From Thermodesulfobacteriota bacterium (lineage in GTDB: Bacteria > Desulfobacterota > WTBG01 > CAIYCZ01 > CAIRTM01), in the NCBI GenBank assembly GCA_028282925.1, contig JANQGV010000239.1, positions 1-36,066 on the forward strand: DNA of 36,066 nt, given 5' to 3'. The notes beneath the pieces were generated by a model. That model did not search any database. It was not told where the DNA came from and saw only the letters and a program-made list of their open reading frames with translations. This document shows, piece by piece, positions 1-9,054 of the stretch (position 1 is the stretch's first letter; every line of letters begins with the position of its first letter). The position numbers and the translations under genes are program-made.

Positions 1-54
1 ATAAAAATAAATATTATTATAAATGTTTAAAATTAATAATAACCTGCATTGATA

Positions 55-132
55 AAGCCACACCCCGGGTAACCGGGGGCCGGAAAGTCACGGGTCCTAC
101 AGCAGCTTTTTTTGAAGGATAGCCGGATTGCC
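55..132 (+). promoter_or_regulatory. GEMM-I cyclic-dinucleotide riboswitch aptamer
   Basis: The leader of the giant secreted-protein gene matches the GEMM-I (c-di-GMP-I) fold. A 6-bp stem (63-68 with 73-78) is capped by a GTAA tetraloop of the GNRA class. It is followed by AAAGTC at 84-89, then ACGGGTCC (90-97), a variable loop, and GGATAGCCGGATTGCC ending at 132. These correspond to the conserved AAAGCC, ACGGGUC and AGCCGGGUUGCC blocks of this family. The bases before the first conserved GC are AAA, so the position that reads G20 in the Vibrio Vc2 aptamer may be A here. A at that position is associated with GEMM-Ib riboswitches that prefer 3',3'-cGAMP. One extra base in that strand makes the alignment uncertain. 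The family call is recognition from memory; ligand choice is inference. Confidence 0.8.
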
Positions 133-172
133 ACAGCATGTGTATGCATGTAACAGGCAGTCCGGCTTTTTT
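122..172 (+). terminator. Intrinsic terminator overlapping the riboswitch (expression platform)
   Basis: GCCGGATTGCC at 122-132 pairs with GGCAGTCCGGC at 156-166 (11 bp, one G-T pair), followed by six T at 167-172. The left arm is also the 3' strand of the aptamer, so ligand-bound aptamer and terminator hairpin exclude each other. This predicts that ligand binding favours read-through (an ON switch). The loop contains a CATG...CATG inverted repeat. The terminator ends about 28 nt before the chosen start codon at 201. Confidence 0.8.
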
Positions 173-200
173 ATTGCCTACCATCAAGGGGAGAGGTCAT

Positions 201-3200
201 ATGCATTACAGAAAAACTGTCATACTCACCATAACTATTATTTTGTGTGTCTTTTTCCAGGGTGCTGTTTTCGGCTCCAGCGGGGGCGGCCCGGCAAAGC
301 TGGTGTTCGATATCGACGATTCAGTCGGATTTAGCAGTTCTCCCGACGATAAGGTCAGTGTAAACGGGGTACTGTTCTTCTCAGCTACAACGTCAGCCAA
401 TGGCCGGGAGTTGTATAAAAGCTACGGAACCGCCGGCGGCACACGCGTTCTCAGGGATATCAACTCCAGCGGCGACGGCATTGAAACCAGTTCAAACGTT
501 CCCGTACTTGCCGTTATGGGAGATTTTGTCTACTTCCCTGCTAACCATGTTGCAGTTGGGGGCGGGGGCGACGGTGTTGAGTTGTTCCGTAGCGACGGTA
601 CGGCCTCCGGCACGGATATCGTCAAAAATATCAATGCCGGTGGAGATGGTCTTGATGGAGATAATACAGACTTTGCTGTTCTCAACAATGAACTGTACTT
701 CAGTGCTAACGATGGGTCCAGCGGCTGGGAACTCTGGAAATCCGACGGCACCGCAACAGGCACGGTTCAGGTAAAGGATATTTATAATAACGGCTCGTGG
801 AGCAGCAATCCCGCCAATCTGACGGTTATGGGCGGTACACTCTATTTTTCCGCCAACGATGGCACTGCCGGTATCGAGTTATGGAAATCCGACGGCACGG
901 CGGGAGGTACCACTCTTGTTAAAACTATCAATACTGATGGAGACAGTTCCCCCAGTAATTTGACGGTTATGGGCGGGATGCTTTATTTTGTCGCCAACGA
1001 TGGCGGTGGGATTGATTTGTGGAAATCCGACGGCACTGAGCCCGGCACGGTTAAGGTAAAAGATATCAATCCCGGCTTTATGTCCGATCTTACGGTTTCA
1101 GGAGGCAAGCTGTTTTTTGTGTGTGACGGTGGGATCACCGGCGAAGAGTTGTGGGTCAGCGACGGAACGGAAATCGGCACCTATCTGGTAGAGGACATCA
1201 ATGCCAACGGCAGCAGCTATCCTAGCGACCTTACCGATATGAATGGCATTCTCTATTTTTCAGCAGACGATGACTCAAATGGAGAAGAATTATGGCGGAG
1301 CGACGGTACAGAGTCCGGCACGTATATTGTTAAAGATATCTGTCCCACCTGTGGGGGTGGCCCTCAAAACATGGTCAATGCCGACGGCACCCTCTATTTT
1401 TCTGCCCAGGATGATATTTTCGATGGACACGAGCTTTGGAAAAGTGACGGTACCGAATCGGGTACTGTCCAGGTGCAGGATATAAATAGCAGTGGAAGCA
1501 GTTGGCCGAAAGATTTTCTTTATGCCGATGGCATCCTCTATTTTACGGCCACCCGCTCTACCAACGAAGGGGCAGAACTGTGGAAACTTGATATCGATCC
1601 GGCAGCCCCGGCAGCCCCGTTTGCCGACCAGGCGACTGTTCGTGATTCCGGAACCAATGCTTCTCAGTGCGCCATTATAGCCGACATCAATGGAGATGGT
1701 TCCATGGATGTGGTAGCTGCCAATCCAGGCGACGATAGTATTACATGGTACAGCGGCCCATCTCCCTGGTCGACGGAGGGTACTATTAGTAACCCCGATT
1801 TCACCAGTGGTGTAAATGATGTTGTGGCGTTAGATGTTGATAGTGATGGCAGACTTGACCTTGTGTCTGCAAATGTCGACGCAACCTTTTCTGGTATTTT
1901 TATGCACCGTAATTTAGATAATGGTACCACGTGGAACAGTTCGGAAATCATTGATCCTGGCTCTTGTTATGTTGTCCGTGTTGCTGATTTTGACAATGAC
2001 GGTGTTGTTGAATATGTGTATTCTACAGCCACCCAGGTTTTTTATCGTGACCCTCAGGTACCTCCAGCGGACTATACCGGTGCCGCTTCCGATCTGGCCG
2101 TGGCAGATATCAATCGCGACGGCACACTGGATTTTGTCATTGCCGATAAAACCAACGATAAGCTTGTTTTTGCATATTATAATGGATTAGGCTTGACTGA
2201 CCGGCAAATAGCTACACTGGCCTCAGAGCCGACGTCGGTTTTTACCGGCGACATCAATCGCGACGGCGATGTTGATATCTGTGCGGCATTCGGCAACAAT
2301 ATTACCTGGTATGCCAATATCAATAGCGGCTCAAACTTCAGCGCTGTTACGGTTACAACCTCAGCCGGCCAACCCCAAAAGGTGCGGGGGGCTGACGTTG
2401 ACAGTGACGGCGACCTCGATATTGTGGCCGCCCTTGCTGAAGACAACGGTGTTTTCTGGTATGAGAACACCGACGGTGACGGGACTTTCGGTCTGCCGCA
2501 ACTTCTTACCAGCGATGCCACAAACGCCGCCTGCGTTGCCGCAGGCGACCTTGATGGTGACGGCGATATAGATGTCGTCTCTGCCTCTCCTGATGACGAT
2601 AAGGTTGCCTGGTATGAGAATAAAACGATACACGGCAGTGCATTATTCGAAACACAGTCTCCCGAGGTGACTAATAATGCAAGCGGGGTTAACGCAGTGT
2701 ATGCCGCAGATATTGATGGTGATGGTGATCAGGATATTCTGTCTTCCTCAGAGGGTGACGATAAGATTGCCTGGTATGAAAATACAGATGGTGCGGGGAG
2801 TTTTGGATCACAGCAGGTTATTTCAACCTCTGCCGATCGAGCAAGGTCTGTGTATGCCGCAGATATTGATGGTGATGGCGACCTGGATGTGTTGTCTGCA
2901 TCATATTCAGACGATAAGATAGCGTGGTATGCAAACACTAATGGTGCCGGGACTTTTGGTTCTGAGCAGGTTATTTCTACTTCAGCAGACGTTGCATGGT
3001 GTGTGCATGCGGCGGATTTGGACAAAGACGGTGATGTTGATGTCATTTCGGCTTCAACCGGTGATAATAAGATAGCGTGGTATGAAAACACAAACGGCTT
3101 AGGAACATTCGGTGCCCAGCAAGTTATCTCGACTTCTGCAACCAATGCGCGATCTGTCTATGCAGCAGATATAGACCAAGATGGGGATATGGATATTGTC

Positions 3201-6200
3201 TCAGCTTCAAGTGGGGACGATAAAATAGCCTGGTATGAGAATACAGATGGTGCGGGGAGTTTTGGATCGCAGCAGGTCATTTCAACTACCGCCGATAGTG
3301 CCTATTCGGTTGTTGCAGCGGATATAGACAAAGATGGTGATATGGATGTCATTTCGGCTTCAACCGGTGATGATAAGATAGCGTGGTATGAAAACACGGA
3401 CGGTGCCGGGACCTTTGGTGCTCCGCAAAACATATCCCTTACCGCCGACAGTGCATATGCGGTCTATGCTGCAGACGCAGACGCAGACGCAGACGGTGAT
3501 GTGGATGTTTTTTCTGCATCAAGCTTAGACGGAAAAGTTGCCTGGTATGAAAACCAGGGGGGATCATGGGTGTCTGATAATATCACAATGTCAGGTGCTG
3601 CGCCTATGACAATCTATGCCGCAGACCTTGACGGCGACGGCGATATAGACGTTGTTTCCGGGTATTATAACACCGGTGAGATTGTCTGGTATGAAAACCG
3701 GGGCGGGCAGTTTGCGCTGGCAACCGAGAACGTAACCCCGCAAATGATAACTAACGGCGAAACAGCCGAATTTCTCAAGATTACCACTACCCATGAGGGC
3801 CGCGCGGGAGATTCTGCCCTGGCACTTACCTCTTTTGAGCTCTATTTTGATAGCGGCGATGATACGATGCCCCTTACATCGGCCGAGGCCAATGCTCTGA
3901 TTGAGAACCTGTATATATATTATGACAATGATACGGACGGTTTGTTTGACGGAACTGAAAGACTTGTTACCACGGTTGATACCCTTGCGTTGACGGGCGG
4001 CTCGACGGCCGTTGAACTGCCGTTTTCGGCTTCAGTGCAGATCGGCGGACCCGGCAGTAATATGGTCTACTTTGTTGTTGCGGAGTTGACTTCTAATGCC
4101 GGCAATCAGACACCAAGTAACCTCAGGATAACCCATGTTACCGAGGCATCCAGTACGGCCGAAGACGGAAACTACGGCAACCCTCTGCAACTGGAGTACG
4201 CACTCAATACACCCAGCGGCACGGCATATCCGCCCAGCACAACCACTACATCGACTCCGGCAACTACAACGGTTGGTGGAAGCAGCCCCGGCGGGCCCAG
4301 CGGAAGCACCCCTCCCGGTGATGCCACGACAACCACCACGGCCCCGGAACCACCGCCGCCGGGTGACGGCGATCCTGGAGGAGATGGCGGTCCAGGTACA
4401 GCCGGTCTGGGTGCAGATTTTACGGCCCTGCCGGTTGCGGGTACGGTCCCGCTTGCGGTGAGCTTTGTCGATATCTCCGACGGCGCTATTACCAGCTATG
4501 CCTGGGATTTCGGCGACGGCACCACAAGCAGTGAGGCCAATCCCGACCATGCCTACGTTGAAAGCGGCACCTTTACAGTTACCCTTACCGTAACGGGTGA
4601 AAGTGCAACCGATACTTTGACCATAGAAGACTTTATTACCGTTGATCCGTCGCCCCTGGCAGCCGGTTTTACCGCGGATGTGGTGAAGGGCAATGCGCCC
4701 CTTGCAGTTCAGTTCAGCGACACATCAACCGGAGCGCCGATATCATGGTCATGGAATTTCGGCGATGGCGGCAGCGATACGGCCCGGAACCCGGCCCATG
4801 CGTATACAGTGCCCGGCACGTACACGGTCAGCCTTGTGGCGTCCGATGCAGAGGGAAGCGACGCGATAGGTAAATACGGTTACATCGTGGTGACGGAAGA
4901 TGCCCCCGAGGCCGATTTCAGCGCCCGACCCACAACCGTTGATCAGGACGAAGAGGTACGCTTTACCGATGCCTCAACCGGTGATATTACCTCCCGGTTG
5001 TGGAATTTCGGCGACGGGCAGACCAGTGCCGAGCAGAACCCGCGCCATGGCTATGCGCTGCCCGGTACTTATGCGGTGTGCCTGACGGCAACCGGGCCGG
5101 AAGGCTCCTCGCGTAAGGTGCGTGAAGACTATATTATCGTGCAGCCCAAGCCGGGCACCTACACTGTTTCCGGCACCATAACCGGCGAAGTTACAGCCGG
5201 GATGGAGGTCTATATCAGCGGTACTCTGAACAGAGCGGTCCCGGTGGCGTCCGACGGTACCTATATCATTGAAGGGCTTGTGCCCGGAACCTACACCGTA
5301 ACGCCCCTGAAGCCGGGAATGGGGTTTGTTCCCTCGGCGGTGGGTGTGACCATAACGAACGAGGATGTGAGCGACATCGATTTCAATGTTGAAATTGTGG
5401 GTGGATTTATAACCCGTGCGGTGGCCGACCCCAGGGTGCTGATAGCCGAACAGGACAACGCAGTGACCTTTATTGCCCGGGTTATTCATAAAGAAGGTTT
5501 GATAAACATCGACACCATAGCCCTCGACCTGTCGCCCTTGGACGGTCCCGCGTCGGTTGTCATGCATGACGACGGCACCACCGGCGATGAAGTTGCCGGA
5601 GACGGAGTCTTCACCTGGTTCGGCACCGTTGTGCCCCTGCCCACACCCGGAGCCGTGCTGGTACCCTGCACGGCGGTGTCCGACGGCGGTCTGTACAGCT
5701 ATACGGCAACGGTGCAGGTTGAAGTGGTAGATACCATAGACGATGAACTGGGCGCAGGCGATACCCAGGAATACGGCATAACCAACAGCATCGGCGGCCA
5801 GGACCTGGTTATTGCCATCGGCTCGGGTCCCAGCGGCAGTGCCCGGATGACGGCTGCTGCCGAAGAAGGGCTTGTGCTGCAAATATTCAAACCCGACGGC
5901 ACGCCCCTCTTTGACGATTTGTTCCCCATGAGCGGCAGCATCAACGGTATAACCGTGCGTGACGCTGAAGCGGGGAGCTGGTCGTACCAGGTGACCAACC
6001 AGTCCGGCACCGCCATGTCTTTTTCCATGAAATCAAGCGGAGCCGGAACCGGCACAGTGATGGGGGCTGTAATAGATGCCCAGGACGGCAGCGGAATAGA
6101 CCATGCCACCATCAGCACCAATGTGGGCGGCAGCACGGTGACCCAGAACGGCTATTATGCCCTGCTGCAACCGGCCGGTTCGTTTTTAATCCAGGCCATC

Positions 6201-6695
6201 GAGCCCGAGTATGTCACGGCTTCATGCTCCATAACCCTTGCAGCCGGTACGTCCGTTGAGGCCAACATGGCCATGCTGGACAAAGCCTCGGCCCCGGCAC
6301 CGGATGAGAGCTGTTTCCTGTCGGATATCTTCGGCTTTGGAGATACGGCTAAACTGCAACTTCTGCGACGCTTCCGCGACACGGTGCTTGCCGAAACCCC
6401 GGTGGGCAAACAATATATCAGCCTGTATTATACCCACTCGCCGGAGATCAGCGGTATGCTGCTCACCAACAGTGCTTTGAGAGCGGAACTGTGGCATGGT
6501 GCTGTGGAACTGCTTCCCCTGGCGGTGAAAGCGGCTCGTGGTGAGCGTGTTGTTTTAAGCGGTGGAGCAGTAGATGCCCTGCAGGGTTGTCTGGAGGCAA
6601 TCAGGAAGCAGGCCGGGCCTAAGCTTGCCGGTGATATCGACGCCCTGCTGCTGAAGCTTGATACCGGCATGACCATGGGTGAACTGGTCAGGTAA
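201..6695 (+). CDS. Giant secreted ELWxxDGT/VCBS/PKD repeat protein
   Basis: A 2164-residue exported protein, probably a surface or matrix adhesin. The start at 201 is chosen over 138 because a GGGGAGAGG Shine-Dalgarno precedes it, it lies after the leader terminator, and it gives a clean signal peptide (about residues 1-25). Order: about nine ELWKSDGT-type repeats (about 69-460); many FG-GAP/VCBS repeats with Ca-binding-like DxDGDGDxD and WYEN motifs (about 490-1173); a Thr/Pro/Gly linker (about 1344-1400); three PKD domains with FGDG (about 1403-1648); a carboxypeptidase-regulatory-like domain; a choice-of-anchor-X-like domain (about 1736-1833); a second regulatory-like domain; and a tail (about 2035-2164) with LRRFRD and YYTHSPE. 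That tail resembles the CFIATAAYG C-terminal domain, but its first motif reads CFLSDIFGFG. Expression is probably set by the upstream riboswitch. The ligand of the protein is unknown. Confidence 0.9.
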   Translation: MHYRKTVILTITIILCVFFQGAVFGSSGGGPAKLVFDIDDSVGFSSSPDDKVSVNGVLFFSATTSANGRELYKSYGTAGGTRVLRDINSSGDGIETSSNVPVLAVMGDFVYFPANHVAVGGGGDGVELFRSDGTASGTDIVKNINAGGDGLDGDNTDFAVLNNELYFSANDGSSGWELWKSDGTATGTVQVKDIYNNGSWSSNPANLTVMGGTLYFSANDGTAGIELWKSDGTAGGTTLVKTINTDGDSSPSNLTVMGGMLYFVANDGGGIDLWKSDGTEPGTVKVKDINPGFMSDLTVSGGKLFFVCDGGITGEELWVSDGTEIGTYLVEDINANGSSYPSDLTDMNGILYFSADDDSNGEELWRSDGTESGTYIVKDICPTCGGGPQNMVNADGTLYFSAQDDIFDGHELWKSDGTESGTVQVQDINSSGSSWPKDFLYADGILYFTATRSTNEGAELWKLDIDPAAPAAPFADQATVRDSGTNASQCAIIADINGDGSMDVVAANPGDDSITWYSGPSPWSTEGTISNPDFTSGVNDVVALDVDSDGRLDLVSANVDATFSGIFMHRNLDNGTTWNSSEIIDPGSCYVVRVADFDNDGVVEYVYSTATQVFYRDPQVPPADYTGAASDLAVADINRDGTLDFVIADKTNDKLVFAYYNGLGLTDRQIATLASEPTSVFTGDINRDGDVDICAAFGNNITWYANINSGSNFSAVTVTTSAGQPQKVRGADVDSDGDLDIVAALAEDNGVFWYENTDGDGTFGLPQLLTSDATNAACVAAGDLDGDGDIDVVSASPDDDKVAWYENKTIHGSALFETQSPEVTNNASGVNAVYAADIDGDGDQDILSSSEGDDKIAWYENTDGAGSFGSQQVISTSADRARSVYAADIDGDGDLDVLSASYSDDKIAWYANTNGAGTFGSEQVISTSADVAWCVHAADLDKDGDVDVISASTGDNKIAWYENTNGLGTFGAQQVISTSATNARSVYAADIDQDGDMDIVSASSGDDKIAWYENTDGAGSFGSQQVISTTADSAYSVVAADIDKDGDMDVISASTGDDKIAWYENTDGAGTFGAPQNISLTADSAYAVYAADADADADGDVDVFSASSLDGKVAWYENQGGSWVSDNITMSGAAPMTIYAADLDGDGDIDVVSGYYNTGEIVWYENRGGQFALATENVTPQMITNGETAEFLKITTTHEGRAGDSALALTSFELYFDSGDDTMPLTSAEANALIENLYIYYDNDTDGLFDGTERLVTTVDTLALTGGSTAVELPFSASVQIGGPGSNMVYFVVAELTSNAGNQTPSNLRITHVTEASSTAEDGNYGNPLQLEYALNTPSGTAYPPSTTTTSTPATTTVGGSSPGGPSGSTPPGDATTTTTAPEPPPPGDGDPGGDGGPGTAGLGADFTALPVAGTVPLAVSFVDISDGAITSYAWDFGDGTTSSEANPDHAYVESGTFTVTLTVTGESATDTLTIEDFITVDPSPLAAGFTADVVKGNAPLAVQFSDTSTGAPISWSWNFGDGGSDTARNPAHAYTVPGTYTVSLVASDAEGSDAIGKYGYIVVTEDAPEADFSARPTTVDQDEEVRFTDASTGDITSRLWNFGDGQTSAEQNPRHGYALPGTYAVCLTATGPEGSSRKVREDYIIVQPKPGTYTVSGTITGEVTAGMEVYISGTLNRAVPVASDGTYIIEGLVPGTYTVTPLKPGMGFVPSAVGVTITNEDVSDIDFNVEIVGGFITRAVADPRVLIAEQDNAVTFIARVIHKEGLINIDTIALDLSPLDGPASVVMHDDGTTGDEVAGDGVFTWFGTVVPLPTPGAVLVPCTAVSDGGLYSYTATVQVEVVDTIDDELGAGDTQEYGITNSIGGQDLVIAIGSGPSGSARMTAAAEEGLVLQIFKPDGTPLFDDLFPMSGSINGITVRDAEAGSWSYQVTNQSGTAMSFSMKSSGAGTGTVMGAVIDAQDGSGIDHATISTNVGGSTVTQNGYYALLQPAGSFLIQAIEPEYVTASCSITLAAGTSVEANMAMLDKASAPAPDESCFLSDIFGFGDTAKLQLLRRFRDTVLAETPVGKQYISLYYTHSPEISGMLLTNSALRAELWHGAVELLPLAVKAARGERVVLSGGAVDALQGCLEAIRKQAGPKLAGDIDALLLKLDTGMTMGELVR
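3471..3494 (+). repeat. In-frame hexanucleotide tandem repeat (4 x GCAGAC)
   Basis: Four perfect copies of GCAGAC lie inside one VCBS repeat of the giant secreted protein and encode alternating Ala-Asp. The neighbouring repeats have a single copy at this place, so the array inserts residues at the edge of a Ca-binding-like loop. Because the unit is 6 bp, slippage would change length without breaking the frame. Confidence 0.9.
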
Positions 6696-6718
6696 GAAAA
6701 TATGTGAAATAGGTTTTT

Positions 6719-6748
6719 AAGGGCGCTCCGCAGTGGGCGCCCTTTTTT
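6719..6748 (+). terminator. Intrinsic terminator after the giant secreted-protein gene
   Basis: AAGGGCGC (6719-6726) pairs with GCGCCCTT (6737-6744), with a 10-nt loop and a run of six T at 6743-6748. It lies 24 nt downstream of the stop codon. Confidence 0.88.
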
Positions 6749-6865
6749 GTTCATCCGATGAGCATTAAGGTGTATTAGTGCATCTCACCACTCGCTACGC
6801 TGCACCCATCCTACAAAATCAATAATAATGCCTGAATATCTGTGGTGAAATGTTTTTATCAGCCT

Positions 6866-8110
6866 CTATTCGATCCCGGTCAGGAGTTCGGCAAGTTCTG
6901 TATGAAAGGTGACGAACTTATGGAATTGGTAATAGGTGCCCTGGGTGTGCCCCAGGATGTCGAAGTGGTCCCAGTGCCGGGTGCCCATGAAGTTCCAGGT
7001 GCCGGTTTGGACCGTACCGTCATACTCAACATAGCTGTCGCCACAGCCGGTTAAGGGGGCCCGCATCGAGGCGGTGTTGACCACCCCGTCGTTTTCACGC
7101 CAGGAAGGGCCGACTTTCATGCGATCGGTAAAGTCCGGAGCCAGTCCCAGCTTGAGTGCGGTATCGATATAAATCGGGTTCATGGTGGGCTCGGGCAGGT
7201 ATGCATAACCACCGGCCACTGGGAAGGTCTCCTCATTGGCAAAGGAAAAGTACCGGGCAGTGGTATCCATGGTGTCGAAATTGACCATGGTATTGAACCG
7301 TTTGGCCCCGTGGGTGGAGAGCTCGCGAAAGCTGATGTCCATGGTGTCGCCCACGGCGCGGTATACGCGGTGCAGGTAGTCGAACATTGTTTCGTTGTCT
7401 TCGGGTACAAGATCCCACTGCTCAAGATCGAAGCTGTAGAGCTCAGCCGGGATGATATCGCTGGAGGTAACCCCGGCGAGCAGCAGTACGGTGGAAGCAA
7501 TGCCCAGGGGGTTGTCGTACTGCTCGAACAGGGACGAGCCGCAATGGGGCGACGAGATGGTGGAAATGCTTTTTATCCAGCCCTCGCCGGGAATAAAGGT
7601 TTGATCATCATCACTTCGCAGCACATTCTGAAACTGCGGCTCACGGCCTGCCAGCAGACTTGAAAGCATGCGGATGGTCTGGCCGCCCATGCTGTGCCCC
7701 ACAAGGTGCACCGGATGGTCTGCGTCCCACTCGGGGTAGATGGGTTCGTCGTATGTTTTTCCTTCGGGCCGCTGCAAGTGGCCGTAGGTGGCGCTGTGTT
7801 CTTCGCCGTAGTCCACCTGGCCGCCCTTTATCTGGTAGTAGAGCTCGATGGCGCGGTCCCAGTTGCTGGAAAGTGCGCCCACGGTTGCCACATGTACCCG
7901 GTAGCCTGCTTCTGCCAGAATGTCACGCAGGTCGTACCGGCCGCCCCAGTAATAGAGGCCTTCCATTTCATCGGGGCCCCAGCCGCCGAACCCGTGCACC
8001 AGTATTATGGGGCACTCGTTATTGTAGGCGGTTTCTTCTGCGGATGCCGGAAGGAGTAATATACATGTAATAAAGATCGCTAATGTGAGTAGAGTGCAGG
8101 CTGTTTTCAT
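6866..8110 (-). CDS. Secreted triacylglycerol lipase, family I.5-like
   Basis: A 414-residue alpha/beta-hydrolase that should hydrolyse acylglycerols outside the cytoplasm. It has a signal peptide (about 1-24, cleavage after PASA), the oxyanion-hole motif VHGFGGWG (38-45) and the nucleophile elbow GHSMGG with Ser140. Asp341 lies in NDGVVNT and His382 in HWDHFDI. The stretches SSNWDRA, GGQVDYG and SSPHCGSSL are characteristic of the Geobacillus/Staphylococcus lipase family (I.5/I.6), and its length fits that family. No dedicated foldase gene lies beside it, which is normal for this family. It is convergent with the giant secreted-protein gene and separated from it by a terminator. The Shine-Dalgarno is weak. 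A 44-bp block about 100 bp upstream (8213-8256) resembles one upstream of the small gene at 33050-33223. Confidence 0.92.
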   Translation of the reverse strand: MKTACTLLTLAIFITCILLLPASAEETAYNNECPIILVHGFGGWGPDEMEGLYYWGGRYDLRDILAEAGYRVHVATVGALSSNWDRAIELYYQIKGGQVDYGEEHSATYGHLQRPEGKTYDEPIYPEWDADHPVHLVGHSMGGQTIRMLSSLLAGREPQFQNVLRSDDDQTFIPGEGWIKSISTISSPHCGSSLFEQYDNPLGIASTVLLLAGVTSSDIIPAELYSFDLEQWDLVPEDNETMFDYLHRVYRAVGDTMDISFRELSTHGAKRFNTMVNFDTMDTTARYFSFANEETFPVAGGYAYLPEPTMNPIYIDTALKLGLAPDFTDRMKVGPSWRENDGVVNTASMRAPLTGCGDSYVEYDGTVQTGTWNFMGTRHWDHFDILGHTQGTYYQFHKFVTFHTELAELLTGIE

Positions 8111-8531
8111 TTCTAAAGCGCCATGTCAAAAAATACAGTTTTTCCAATTGTTTAATCAAAAAGGAACCTGCGGCGAGGTGCCCCGGTATAGTAAAAAATT
8201 CCTTTGGTACCTATAAACACTTAACGTATCGAAAAGTTTTTGTGAAATATTTACGGTTCTCTTACATGGAATAGTCAGATTTTGCTTCATGGCATGTCCT
8301 GATGAATGTATCTATTGATTTTTTTTAAAAGTATATCCCATTTTAGATAATTTTTATAAAAAATAGCATTACAAACGATAAATAACGAAAAATACCTGTG
8401 TAGTATTGCGTATGCCCTGCATGAAACAATGATACTGCTTGCCAATTTCTCAAAATGTATTTAATAATGAGTATTTATGGAGAGCCTTTTTGCACTAAAG
8501 GCTGAATCCGGATGCCGTATTTTTTTAAGAG
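8111..8531. other. AT-rich divergent intergenic region
   Basis: This 421-bp gap separates the divergent lipase and MpsC-like genes and must carry both promoters. I see no coding frame longer than about a dozen codons. It holds the CACTTAAC-containing block at 8213-8256, shared with 33265-33308. Just before the MpsC-like gene is an inverted repeat AGCCTTT/AAAGGCT (about 8483-8503). That repeat is not directly followed by a T run, so I do not call it a terminator. Confidence 0.6.
8213..8256 (-). promoter_or_regulatory. Shared upstream block A (candidate regulator site or promoter)
   Basis: On the + strand this block contains CACTTAAC, then CGAAAAGTTTT, then GAAA and ACGG. The same order and spacing, with small indels, occurs at 33265-33308. 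Each copy lies upstream of a minus-strand gene for an exported protein: the lipase here, and the 57-residue peptide at the other site. The similarity is seen by eye. Its function as an operator or promoter is inference. Confidence 0.35.
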
Positions 8532-8927
8532 ATGCCTGTGAAGATACAGAAAACAAAAGGTATGCTTGAAGCCGAGATCAGTGAAGCGATGATCGGCTTT
8601 GAAAAGGAGCACATGGGCCGCGGTCCGCTCGAAACCAGGACCTATATTATTGAAGATATGGTCATGGTCCGAATGAAAGGCGTGCTTACCAAAGCCGAAG
8701 TGCAGTTGACGAAAAGCGAGGAAGGGCTGGGCCTGATCAAAAAAGTCAGGTTGACGCTGATTGAGGAAGCACGGCCGTTGCTGCAGGCAATCGTAGAGGA
8801 TATTACCGGCGCAGCCCTGACAAGCATGCATTCCGATATCAGCACGACAACCGCAGAAAGAATCGTTATTTTTGTGCTGGACAGAAACCTGGAGGCCGAA
8901 CTGAAAAATAAACTTGTCAAACGCTGA
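8532..8927 (+). CDS. MpsC-like protein (DUF2294 family)
   Basis: A 131-residue soluble protein resembling DUF2294, the MpsC family named after a component of the Na+-translocating membrane-potential-generating Mps system of Gram-positive bacteria. Family-like features are the GRGP motif near residues 29-32, an early YIIEDMVMVRMKG strand, a middle RLTLIEE-type helix and the terminal VIFVLD strand; the size is also right. No MpsA or MpsB gene is nearby, so the Mps role is not supported by context and the biochemical function here is unknown. A purine-rich AAGAG lies just upstream of the ATG. The next gene on the same strand is separated by 223 nt containing a folded leader and a terminator. Confidence 0.7.
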   Translation: MPVKIQKTKGMLEAEISEAMIGFEKEHMGRGPLETRTYIIEDMVMVRMKGVLTKAEVQLTKSEEGLGLIKKVRLTLIEEARPLLQAIVEDITGAALTSMHSDISTTTAERIVIFVLDRNLEAELKNKLVKR

Positions 8928-8975
8928 TTTTTCTGTATAATCGGCTTCTTTGAAAAGACTGGAAGATTGCCTGAG

Positions 8976-9041
8976 AACCTTACGCACAAACGGCGTTCCG
9001 GCCCACAACGTTTGGAAATCCGTATGACGCACAAGAAGGTT
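8976..9041 (+). promoter_or_regulatory. Structured leader of unknown class before the P-loop kinase-like gene
   Basis: Between the MpsC-like and kinase-like genes lie two nested stems: AACCTT (8976-8981) with AAGGTT (9036-9041), enclosing CAAACG (8987-8992) with CGTTTG (9009-9014). The octamer ACGCACAA occurs twice as a direct repeat (8982-8989 and 9027-9034), on either side of the inner stem. A strong terminator follows at 9055-9107. The arrangement of a compact fold followed by a terminator just ahead of a start codon is that of an attenuator or riboswitch. I cannot match it to a known class, and it may simply be the 3' region of the preceding gene. Confidence 0.35.
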
Positions 9042-9054
9042 GTTGAGTAATAAG

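Noticed and set aside
138-200. Upstream start of the giant secreted-protein frame
   Set aside because: It lies inside the riboswitch terminator, has no Shine-Dalgarno, and would put 21 polar residues before a clear signal peptide; 201 is preferred.
4974-5882. 302-codon minus-strand frame inside the giant secreted-protein gene
   Set aside because: It is antisense to the PKD and carboxypeptidase-regulatory-like region; His/Gly/Arg-rich composition and no recognisable motifs mark it as a shadow of repetitive coding DNA.
6771-6830. GC-rich CTCGCTACGCTGCACCC-like stretch between the giant secreted-protein and lipase genes
   Set aside because: It resembles fragments of dispersed intergenic repeats, but is too short and without an inverted partner here to support a feature.
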